Notes under the pieces: model-generated | Seen by the model: only the letters and a program-made list of their open reading frames with translations | The model's database searches: none | Told to the model about the DNA's origin: nothing | Part shown: positions 39,018 to 48,062 of the stretch, in pieces | How positions within the stretch are numbered: the stretch's first letter is position 1 | Layout: every line of letters starts with the position of its first letter | Made by a program: the position numbers and the translations under genes | Origin: Colias croceus | Taxonomy: Eukaryota > Arthropoda > Insecta > Lepidoptera > Pieridae | Length of the DNA: 64,000 bases | Reading direction: 5' to 3' | Assembly: GCF_905220415.1 (NCBI RefSeq) | Contig: NC_059551.1 | Coordinates: forward strand, 878,001 to 942,000

Positions 39018-39232
39018 ACTAGGTTTCCACCCGCGGCTTCGCTCGCGCAGTCAAAGAACAACCCGCATAGTTCCCGTTCCTGTGGGATTTCCGGGATAAA
39101 ACCGATCCTATGTCCCGGGGTAAAAAGTAGCCTAGGTCCTTTCTCAGGTATCAATATATATCTATACCAAATTTCATGCAAATTGGTTCAGTAGTTAAGG
39201 CGCGATTGAGTAACAGACAGACAGACAGAGTT
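39018..39232 (-). mobile_element. Helitron-like repeat, second family, split by an RTE insertion
   Basis: Opens CTAGGTTTCCACCCGCGGC and runs colinearly with the 21312 copy to ACAGACAGACAGAGTT (39217-39232). The rest of the element, ACTTGCATTTATAATATTAGTATGG, resumes at 40491-40515 beyond the RTE insertion, after a second copy of ACAGACAGACAGAGTT. Confidence 0.8.
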
Positions 39233-39261
39233 GACTTACTTGACTTAAGGTCCTATGGCCC

Positions 39262-40294
39262 CTATGTGGGGCAGAGGGCGTCCACAGTGCGCCGCCATCG
39301 CGTTCGGTCTTGGGCTACGCTCTTCAGCTCCGACCACGTCAAACCGATCGCCCTAGCCTCCGCTGCCACGGAACGACGCCAGGATTGTCTAGGACGGCCA
39401 CGCTTTCTTTTCCCTTGCGGAGTCTACTCCAGGGCTTGCCTGGGTATATGTAAGGTGTCCCTTCTAAGAGTGTGACCAATCCATGTCCATTTACGGCGTA
39501 AGATTTGGAGGAAAATCGGTGTCTCGTGGCAGCGTTCCAAATTTTCTGCGAGATATCTTTGGTGACTCTCCACGTTTCACTCCCATATAAGAGGACACTC
39601 TTAACGTTGGAGCGAAATATTTTAAATTTCACTCCACGTGTTAGCACTTCCGACTGCCATATGGGACGTAGCTGCGCGAAGGTTGCCCTAGCTTTGGCGA
39701 TTCTCGAAGTGATGTCCTCTTCGGTACCTCCAGTATTGGACACAATACTACCAAGATACGTGAAGGGGTACAAATCAGCAACCGCTGACGCTGGGACCAG
39801 AGCAAATAAAGCGTGTCCAGCAAACGCTTTATTTGCTCTGGTCCCAGCGTCAGCGGTTGCTGATTTGTACCCTCAGTGCGCATTTCCTGGGTCTTCAGGA
39901 TATTAATTTTGAGTCCACACAAGGCAGCTTCACGTTGGAGGTCGTTTAATTTAGACTGCATGTCAACGCGCTTATGGCTAAGCAGACACAGGTCGTCAAG
40001 GTCATCCAATTGGTCGGTCAACCCCCACTCTATCCCGCGTCGCTTTCCATCGTTGACTTTGTGCATAATGCCGTCCAGTACCACCAGAAACAGGAGAGGG
40101 GATAACAAGCAGCCCTGTCTTACACCCGAGCGTACATCAATGTTGTCCGATATCAGCCCGTCATGCGTCACTTTGTATGCGTATCTCTTATATATTGCCC
40201 TCAGAAGGTTTATTATCTTGGCTGGAACACCCATCTCTTCTAGTCGGCGCCAGATACTAGACCATTTGACTGTGTCGAAAGCTTATTCGAAGTT
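39262..40294 (-). pseudogene. RTE reverse-transcriptase and C-terminal remnant
   Basis: Reverse-transcriptase blocks can be read in order on the minus strand. They are the AFDTVKW motif-A region next to an in-frame stop, RSGVRQGCLLSPLLF, a damaged YADD box reading LDDLDDLCLLS (the aromatic and Ala before the Asp pair are missing), then FTYLGSIVSNTGG and LLYGSETW. The C-terminal region includes RGRPRQSWRR and ends with stop TAG at 39264-39262. At least two frame changes and the internal fold-back at 39766-39872 break the frame. Polymerase activity is not possible from this copy. The GVRQGCLLSP and YLGSIVS wording fits RTE-type elements; clade assignment is from memory of family features. Confidence 0.75.
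39766..39872. repeat. Perfect 49-bp inverted repeat with 9-nt loop
   Basis: Arm one is 39766-39814 and arm two 39824-39872. They are exact reverse complements, with loop GTCCAGCAA. Arm one in minus orientation encodes the RTE peptide EGTNQQPLTLGPEQIK, which should lead into FTYLGS. Arm two is an inverted copy wedged in between, so the duplication disrupts the coding frame. Confidence 0.9.
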
Positions 40295-40311
40295 TCTTTT
40301 GTTTCTTTTAA

Positions 40312-40474
40312 GTGAGGCGGCAAAAAAAAGTTTGCTGGACTGGAAACCGGTTTCTGAGCGAATCATTACAGCGCGCTTTAACTCTAGAGTGCGTAAGATC
40401 ACGGTAGTACAGTGTTATGCTCCCACAAATGTCGCCGCAGAAGAAGATAAGGACGATTTTTACAGCACCCTTCA
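40312..40474 (+). pseudogene. RTE endonuclease fragment, inverted relative to the RT
   Basis: The plus strand reads LSEAAKKSLLDWKPVSERI, then IITARFNSRVRKITVVQCYA and PTNVAAEEDKDDFYSTLQQ. This is the apurinic-endonuclease region upstream of the RT in RTE elements (the RARFNS...VIQCYAPT...DEFY pattern). The piece is about 160 bp, lacks the rest of the endonuclease, and faces the RT remnant head to head. Confidence 0.75.
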
Positions 40475-40950
40475 ACAGACAGACAGAGTTACTTGCATTT
40501 ATAATATTAGTATGGATTAAAATAGTAAATGTCACACTTGTTCATTTTCCTTATTTTTCAGTATAAGAAAATATTTTTTTTATAATCCTGATTAAAAATT
40601 AAATAATTTACATTCTTCTTTGCGTTAAATTTACTTCTACAGTTTGTTACCTACTTTTAGAAGTGTTTAGAATAGGTAATAATTATTATTATAATGCAAA
40701 CAGCTTAGGCAAACAGTTTAAACATACATTTTATTATATTTTATAAGTTTTATTTACAGAAAAGAACTAGGAAGGTTTGTTGAAATTTATAAATGTTTCA
40801 TCAATGTCTATAGGATTCATATTTTATATTAAAAAAAGGTTAAATTAAAATAACAAAGAAAATATTATGTCGTGTGTATCGTGTCTAATATATTATGTAC
40901 TTCAGAGAGGCAACTGGCAAGTATGAGTTACTGGCAACACTGTATTTTTA

Positions 40951-41995
40951 TGGTGGCAGTACACATGGGGCCAACGTGTTGGGCCAATGGGTTGGGCCAA
41001 CGTGTAGAGAGCTACTTGGCGGTATGTTGGCTTCATTAACCTAGTTGGCGCCAATATTGGCAGGCCAACCGAATGTTGTCGGTTTTTTGTGCACACTTCA
41101 AAGGATCTTGGCGCGCTCCGCAAACAGCGTTCACACGTTGGTGTCTTGTTCAGTTTATTGTTACTCGTCAGTGGAGACAGTATCGTTGCGCGTCAATGAA
41201 ATTTACGTTTCCATGTTCCGATAGCGATAGCGGCGCCCACAGAACAGTAAACGGCGCCGATGTGGACAAGCAATGAGGTTTTACAATTCGTAGAATTGTA
41301 TCGACATGAAGGAATAATTTGGAATCCATTGCATGAACTACACAAAAATAAAAACCATATGACTCAATAAATTAGATGTTTTATTTTCTATTTAAGTATT
41401 ATATTATTCTAGATGTTTTTCATAACTCACTTTCATACATTTGCGATAAAAAAATGAATATATTAAAAATGAGTAAAATAGTATGAAACAGTTACTTGTT
41501 CTTAAAAATTAAATAACAATATACAATGAGCATGATTTTGATCAAAATTTGCTTTATTACATAAATAATATTATCAAATATCACCAATCAATACATCCGT
41601 CCGTAATCATTAAAGTTTCGTTTTATAGGTAGTTAAAATTAAATTAAATGTAAAATGTACACATTTTAAACATTTGAAAAAATCTAAACATATTTTTTAA
41701 TAATGTTTCATTTATACAGAAATAAAAAAAAGGAAAATAGAGATTGGAAAATGGTATCATTGCAGACGGCAGAGTACACTCAAGAGTTATTGGTGCACAT
41801 GTACGTAATAATAAATTATTAAACGCACTGTATAAAAAAATTGCCGCGGCTGCAAGAACTTCCACGGACTACGTCCATCTTTGAAGCGCCAATGCAGAAT
41901 GATCAGTACGCCAATGTGTGAACAGGAATCTTGATATCCTTCATTTTTTCCCAACACGTTGGCCCAACGCCTTGGCCCCATGTGTACTGCCGCTA
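40951..41995. mobile_element. PIF/Harbinger-type element with MADF remnant, TTA duplication
   Basis: The TIRs are TGGTGGCAGTACACATGGGG on the left and, in reverse complement, TAGCGGCAGTACACATGGGG on the right, both continuing GCCAA and then multiple GTTGGGCCAA units. TTA is duplicated at 40948-40950 and 41996-41998. The 1045-bp element has a MADF-like ORF fragment but no nuclease, so it is non-autonomous. Its right end lies directly upstream of the lark 5' region. Confidence 0.85.
41260..41370 (+). pseudogene. MADF (Myb/SANT-like) domain fragment of a Harbinger element
   Basis: Thirty-six codons run from ATG to TAA. The peptide contains EVLQFVELYRHEGIIWNP followed by LHELHKNKN, the start of a MADF DNA-binding domain (LIxLYRxxxxLWdpxHxxYKNK). 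PIF/Harbinger transposons normally encode such a protein beside the nuclease. Here the domain stops after its first helix-turn segment, so it is a stub. It sits in the middle of the 40951-41995 element. Confidence 0.6.
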
Positions 41996-41998
41996 TTA

Positions 41999-42155
41999 CG
42001 GAAACACGGAAACTCTGTAATTTGACAACGTGGTGGCCATTTTGTGGTGAATTTTGCGTTGGTGGTGATTTTTAGCATAGAAGTAGTATTTATTAGTGAA
42101 GATTGTTTTTCAATTGTGATATATTAATCAATTTAAGTGTTATTTTTATACAAAG
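41999..42155 (+). promoter_or_regulatory. lark promoter and 5' UTR exon
   Basis: This is the only sequence between the Harbinger element and the lark coding region. The 5' UTR exon ends at CAAAG, with the strong donor GTAAGTG at 42156. The matching acceptor GCGTTTCAG ends at 42259, nine nt before the conserved ATG. The transcription start is not certain; TTTTTCAATTGTG near 42107-42119 is Inr-like. There is no TATA box. Confidence 0.5.
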
Positions 42156-42267
42156 GTAAGTGCAGGTGAATAAGCGTGACCGATCATCAATACCGACCGA
42201 TCTTCGACCTTTACAAATGGACGCTTCTGACTCACTTAGCCCAATTATGTGCGTTTCAGAAACTAAA

Positions 42268-45200
42268 ATGCCGGGCGCCGGTACTTTCAAAATCTTCGTC
42301 GGGAATCTATCCGATAAAACGACAGACGCTGATTTAAGACCGTTGTTCGAAAAGTACGGTACGGTCGTAGAATGCGATATCGTCAGAAATTACGGTTTCG
42401 TGCATATGGAAAACGAACAAGTCGGCCGCGAAGCCATTCAAAACCTTAACGGAGAGATAGTTCATGGTCAGGCGATTAAAATAGAAGCGGCCAAGAGTCG
42501 AAAGGCGCCGTCGACGCCGACCACTAAAATCTTCGTCGGTAACCTCACGGACAAAACGCGCGCGCCCGAAGTCCGCGAACTGTTTCAGAAGTTCGGCACG
42601 GTCGTGGAATGCGATATCGTTCGTAACTATGGCTTCGTGCACTTGGACGCGACGGGCGACGTGAACGAAGCGATTAAAGAGTTGAACGGTATGATGGTAG
42701 ACGGGCAGCCTATGAAGGTGCAGTTATCGACGAGCCGGGTGCGGCAGCGGCCGGGCATGGGCGACCCCGAGCAGTGCTACCGCTGCGGCCGCGGCGGCCA
42801 CTGGTCCAAGGAGTGTCCCAAGGTCATGGGCCCTGACCGCAACGGTTTCCGCGATCGAGCGTTCGGCCGCGACCCCTACCCCCCGCCGCCGCCGCCGCCC
42901 TTCCTTCGCGATCGCATGATGGGAGGATTTGGGGTAACGCGTTGTTTTATTTCGTAATTCGTACCGGTACCGAAATGCATGACGTGGTCGACTTCCGTAC
43001 GCGGTTGTATCTCGGGTCGGGTCTCACCACGGGCTTGTAATGCTTTGACAAAAGTTTAAACAGCTATAGACAGTTTTGGAAGTAATTTGAAGCGTACGAA
43101 TATTGTGCAGTTGAATTTCACAGGTAGGATACTGTGTTAATGATTATGTCTATTCTACCAGGATCCGTATGACACCTACTATGATCGTGCACGTTTTGAC
43201 TCGCCGAGGGATCTGTTCGAGCGCCGATACCCTGTTGGGAGTGCCAGGGGACTAGAAATGGGTACGACGAGAGCAAGAGGCGACTTTGTGTCTCCCCCAC
43301 TGCGCCGCGAGCCAATGCCGCCGATGCCCAGCTTGCCTCCCATGAGCAGAAGCATGGGGTCAATGCGCTCATCATATGACGCCATGTACAGCCGTAGAAG
43401 TCCCCCGAGAGGACCACAAATGTCTAGAGGGTAAGATTTCAAGATTCTTTCAAAAAATTTATATCAGTATGTAAATTTGGCTGGGAAAAATAAATAACAT
43501 TCTTACCTTGATTTTGCATGGTGCATAGTTAAATTCATTCATATTAGCTGGTTGCATTTAGTTTTATTCATGATAAAACATTTGTATTACAAACAAGTTT
43601 AATCAACACCTGCCAACTTGCTTACAAAACACCTTGGTAACATAAAACACCAAGAACATACAAACCTATTTATATAATACTAGCTGTGCTCCGCGGTTTC
43701 ACCCGTAGTGCTCCCCTTATGTTGGTCTTAACAAGATGATATATAGCCTATTGCTTTCCTCGATAAATGGGCTATCTAACACTGAGAGAATTATTCAAAT
43801 CAAACCAAAAGAAATTTCAAATCGGTCCAGTAGTTCCTGAGATTAGTGCATTCAAATAAACAAACTCTTCAGCTTTATAATATTAGTATTGATATGGGGA
43901 TGGTGTTAATTAAAAAGCATTTATTTTTCTTTTACCAAATACAACAAAATACAACACTCCATATCGTATCTATACATATAATAAATCTGTAGAAGGGTCA
44001 CTTCTGTACATTGAAAATATTGAAAAAATAAATACCAGGGGGTGTTACTGGATCAATACCAAACCCAAATATGTGTTTAAAAAAATTTTTGTCTGTCTGT
44101 ATGTTCAGGCATCACGTGAAAACTAATGATTCGATTTCGATGAAACTTGGTATAATTATTATCCTGGGCGTAAAATAGGATACTTTTTATCCTGAAAAAA
44201 TATGTAGAAAAAATTAATCTTAATTTTTCATTTTTATCCATATACGTTATAAGATAAAAGAGTAAAGCTACTTTTGACAGATTATCGTAACACAAAATAC
44301 AGAGTAAAAATATAGTTTATGACAACATTTCGATTTTTTAATTTAAGTCATTCAGCTTATTCCCATAATTATTTTAATTTTAATTTAGTATTAAAATTTA
44401 CTACATCTTCATAAATTCTAACAATATGTAAGCAAGCATGAGGTGCTTACGCTGACTTCAAGAGAATTGCCTATGTTACTTTGTGATGAACCTGTTTTTT
44501 TTTTTTTCAATTTATAAAGTTGTTTTTGAGTTTAGTCTTAAACACACAATCATAAAAGTATTTTTCTTCATTATAATAATAGAATAAGTTATTAATTTAT
44601 TATTATGATAACATTATAATGGAATATTCAATATAGTAAAATGATAACCCCTTTTTATTCAACACAACAATTTAAGTAACATACCAAATTTCTATAGTAT
44701 TTAAAACTATCAATTTTCATTTTTAGATTATATGAAGACTTCAGCAGAGATACATTTGATGACAGAAGGTAAATATGCACGTTTAATTTTTATTTGTAGG
44801 TACCTATATTTTATTAAATTTATAACATTCGAAAAGCATTGAAATCTCTTTTTTAATCGAACTTTGATTCAAACTTAATGGCGGTTCGGAAGTTAGGTGC
44901 AGGTGCGAGTGCGGGTGCGTACAGGTCCCTTAACGACCCGCTAATACCTAAAATTGTTTTCTACGCATTGGATCTTACGATGTTCCCAGCCGCCTTTAAG
45001 TTTGAATCATACTGCACATCAAAGTCTATGTAACATGCAACATAATTAGCAAACCATCGTCAATTGACGATTTCGAGACAAATGCTTTCATTTTGCATAG
45101 AAAAAATCTAGGTAATTAACTAACGGTGCATTTAGATCAAACAAGGGAATGCTCATTCTAATCCCACTATGTTGAATTATTTTAGTGTAAACAGGTGTAG

Positions 45201-46117
45201 AGCATTATTTCGTTGTTCTTAGTTCGTTCGAAAAGATTCTATGCAGTGTTGGTATACTGCACATCACTGAATACAAGTTTTCGTTTACACTAAAAGACCA
45301 CAAAAATAATGCTCTTGTTCTAGTTCTATATCTATGTTTGTTTGTTTGTTTGGTCTAAATGCACCGTTAAATATAATATGACAACGTCGCGTCAAACGTT
45401 CGTCATGCAGAGACACTGGACACAGTTTTGTTTCTATGCAAGATGCCAGCATTTGTCAATTGTCAGCAATCGTCAATTGACGAAAGCGTGCGCATAACGT
45501 TTAATGTGGACAATAAGCCTAATAATTTAATAATTAAATCTTTTCTGTACATTAAATATTTTTTTAAAGAGTAATTGCTATGCAATTTGACTCCAAATCA
45601 AAAGTAAAGAAGAATTATATTTGTCCATCAATAATGTAAATACCACTGGGAAAGAGATAAAAGAATATATGCTTGGTATTTTCTTCATACAAATGCTTAC
45701 GCTTCTCATTTTCCTCCCCCGATCATAAAGCGTTTAATTTTTATAGCAGAATAATTATTATTAATATCAAGCAAATTTTACCCCCTTTCGTAAAGGACAC
45801 ACATAATTTGAAGTACCTTTTTCCCTAATTAAAGTCCCGGGTACAATAAGTTCTATTATCCCTTTTCAGACTCAAAATTTTACAGATGACAACATAAATA
45901 ATAAACATTTGCAATGAGATATATTTAAATTCAAACATTGTCTATTCTTTAAAAATATTCTCATGTAAAAAGCATGTTCATTTCCATAGAATAAATTAAA
46001 GTGTGCTACTTTAAACTGTTTAATGTCAATAATTATTATGATTATTAATTGTTTCTATTTTGTTCCAGGCCAGGACTGCGTGGACCTTCTCCCTCCAGAA
46101 GATACGCTCCGTACTGA
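42268..46117 (+). CDS. lark: Lark/RBM4-type RNA-binding protein (four coding exons)
   Basis: The coding exons are 42268-42933, 43162-43430, 44727-44768 and 46069-46117, joined by GT-AG introns in consistent phase and totalling 341 aa. The protein opens MPGAGTFKIFVGNL as in insect Lark. RRM1 is at residues 7-75 (RNP1 NYGFVHME) and RRM2 at 87-153 (RNP1 NYGFVHLD). A retroviral-type zinc knuckle has C170, C173, H178 and C183. A Pro-rich stretch follows, then an Arg/Ser/Met/Pro-rich tail ending RRYAPY. Lark binds mRNA and controls splicing and translation, including circadian output in flies. Length is near the Drosophila protein (about 350 aa). The start is chosen from family conservation and from the acceptor at 42259; in-frame ATGs at 42217 and 42247 fall in the inferred 5' intron. 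Exon 3 is a 42-bp microexon. Reading into intron 1 or 2 would end the protein after 8 or 0 extra residues. Confidence 0.93.
43678..43895 (-). mobile_element. Helitron-like repeat (Lep1-like) in lark intron
   Basis: Opens ACTAGCTGTGCTCCGCGGTT and ends CTTTATAATATTAGTATTGATA, the inverse of the plus-strand copies. A short duplication, AAATCAAACC / AAATCGGTCC, lies inside it. It is between lark coding exons 2 and 3. Confidence 0.75.
43970..44300 (-). repeat. Retroelement-like fragment in lark intron
   Basis: Contains CTATACATATAATAAATCTG and TGTCTGTCTGTATGTTCAGGC, then TTCGATTTCGATGAAACTTGG, similar in layout to 12597-12945. The overlapping 72-codon minus-strand ORF is the translated repeat. 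Confidence 0.45.
45045..45490. mobile_element. TIR element carrying a nested MITE, in lark intron
   Basis: The outer arms pair ATCGTCAATTGACGATTTCG...GACAAATGC with GCATTTGTC...AATCGTCAATTGACG, and ATTTTGCATAGAAA with TTTCTATGCAAGAT. Inside lies a second element, about 45123-45367, with TIRs ACGGTGCATTTAGATCAAAC and, in reverse complement, ACGGTGCATTTAGACCAAAC, flanked by TA on both sides. Neither has coding sequence. Confidence 0.65.
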
Positions 46118-46322
46118 AATATTTGCTTAGATAAGCACAAAGCTACAGTCCTTTAGTGTGATTACTTATTATTTTTGACTACCTTAGATATCGAATCTTA
46201 CAAATATGGACAATATTTTACTGGTTTAGGTGACCGCAGATGACTGATTTGCAGATTTTTAATATTTGTGCGTGATTGTATGGTTGCTGGATGAGTGTAA
46301 TGCTAACGAATGTTTATAGGAT

Positions 46323-46410
46323 AATAAATATCATATAAGTACATGTATCGTTTTATTTTCTTCCTTCTGACCTAAAAATATTATTTATGAATCATTTTCA
46401 AGTCAATAAA
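46323..46410 (+). terminator. Candidate lark polyadenylation signals
   Basis: AATAAA occurs at 46323-46328 and again at 46405-46410, about 205 and 290 nt after the lark stop codon. Either could be used, giving a short 3' UTR. Confidence 0.5.
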
Positions 46411-46419
46411 AATTTCAAA

Positions 46420-47970
46420 ATGGCCCTCGATCCTAAGTAATCGAAGTAGTTTAGCATCTGCTTACTGAACAATATATTTATTTATATATAAACAATACGC
46501 TAAATCTTGAGTCTTGAGTGAGAATGGAATAATCTATGTAGAGCCTAGACTCTAGAGGATGTAACTTAGTTAATGCCTCTTGGAGGCGAAGTACTGTTTA
46601 TTACAGTCAAAAGAGAACTACAGTAAAAACTTTCCGAAAATTCACTTGCCACAGCCTTGAATAGAACCGACTAAAATCTGTTAAAATTATACCTTTTGCA
46701 TCGATCGCCAATTTTAAGGATATCTTTTGTTAAACTGTATCGCAATGTTATAATAAGGCTTGGTTGTACCTGTTCTGTGGTTGCACCATATTATAGTCAA
46801 AGTTATCAAAGTCGCAAGTCAAAAGACATCTCATGTTTTTACTTCAAGTGGTTAATCAACTTGTTAAAATATAAACAAGCACAGATGAAGAAAAAATTGC
46901 TAAAAGCATAAATTTAAAGTGCCCACACAATTGGTTTGTTCGGAGCCGTCGATGCGCGATTCCGACTCGCACTTGGCCGGTTTTATTTCCTTTTGAGGTT
47001 CGAAACCCCAAAAATTAACCAGGATAAGTTAATATCGGTATAGAATGCTAGTTAAGTATTATTTCATACGGCTGCCCCACCCTGAGCCACAGAATAATAA
47101 CCTAGTAAGCATATGCATATGGTATATGTGTATTTAATTTTTTTAAATAAATGGATGAATGGAAATCTGCAAACTTTCTCTCATCACAATAGGGTATAAA
47201 AAAGTCAAATTATCAACCTAATCTCAGATACCAATCATATGACATATATACTGTATACATCATACATCGGTCAGGCCGTTTCTGAAGAGCGATAATAATT
47301 AACAGTAACACTGACACGAGAAAAACTCGATACTAAGTTTGTAGGACATTAATCTAAGTTCACAATAATTGTATAGGAAGTTAAGATATTAGCACGAGCA
47401 AAGCCGGGATTGTAAGTTAAGTTTAGAGATATAAAATTCCACTTGAATGCTCGTCAAATCACAAAATGCATACAACACAAAATTTGTAACAGGTAGCTTG
47501 TCTGCAAGATATGAAAATTAATCCTAACGTTCCTGTGGGAATATCGGTAAAAAAATAGTCTAAGTTTCTCCTTTAATAGCAACACCTTTATGTCAGTGAC
47601 AGTGCCATCAAAATCGGTCCAGCAGTTCCTGAGATTAGTTGGAACAAACAGACAGACAAAAGTTGTAAACTTTACTATTTTAGTTTATCCGATTTTTATT
47701 AAATGTATATTATATTCATACACATCTGTACCTATGTATACATCCATAAACATTTAATAAAAATCAGTTATTTACAGTTATTTCAGTTAGTGGTACAAAA
47801 TTTTGTAGTCTACAGGAGTGAAATCACGGGAGGAAGCAGTAGATTGATATTTTATATTATGTGAAATAAACTCTTGAATCTTCTGTCTAGTATATTACCT
47901 ACAATATTATCTGAGCTCTAGCTTAATATTTGTATGATAGAATAGAAACAATAGCATTTGAGCTCATTTG
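46420..47970. other. Gene-free stretch between lark and the LINE
   Basis: GCGATTCCGACTCGCACTTGG at about 46957 is a common lepidopteran repeat tail. A diverged repeat with ATCGGTCCAGCAGTTCCTGAG lies at about 47520-47690. No gene is visible. Confidence 0.5.
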
Positions 47971-47996
47971 AGAATTCAGAATAGGAATTCAGGAAT

Positions 47997-48031
47997 TCAG
48001 TCGCGTACGCGCCGTCACGCTGACCGGTTCT
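47997..48031 (+). promoter_or_regulatory. Internal pol II promoter of the LINE: Inr plus DPE
   Basis: TCAGTC at 47997-48002 matches the arthropod initiator TCAKTY, with the A at 47999 as +1. Counting from it, +28 to +33 (48026-48031) is GGTTCT, an exact match to the DPE consensus RGWYVT at the required spacing, and +24 is G. TATA-less Inr+DPE promoters are typical of insect LINEs. This sets the likely 5' end of the element. Confidence 0.7.
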
Positions 48032-48062
48032 GCTGTGCAATACATCTCGTGCTACAACTACA

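Larger units (their letters stand above)
39233..40474 (-). mobile_element. RTE-type LINE copy with 5' inversion (twin priming)
   Basis: The insertion sits between two copies of ACAGACAGACAGAGTT (39217-39232 and 40475-40490), a 16-bp target-site duplication inside a Helitron-like repeat. Its minus-strand part (about 40296 to 39233) encodes reverse transcriptase and C-terminal sequence. The tail reads AAGTCAAGTAAGTCAA, a short simple repeat as in RTE elements. The far part (about 40312-40474) encodes endonuclease sequence on the plus strand, so it is inverted. The order of the inverted piece, with the element-5' side at the inner junction, is that expected of twin priming. Confidence 0.8.

Noticed and set aside
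39876..40520. 214-codon plus-strand ORF
   Set aside because: Its first part is antisense to the RTE RT; only the last about 55 codons (endonuclease) are in true coding sense, because of the inversion.
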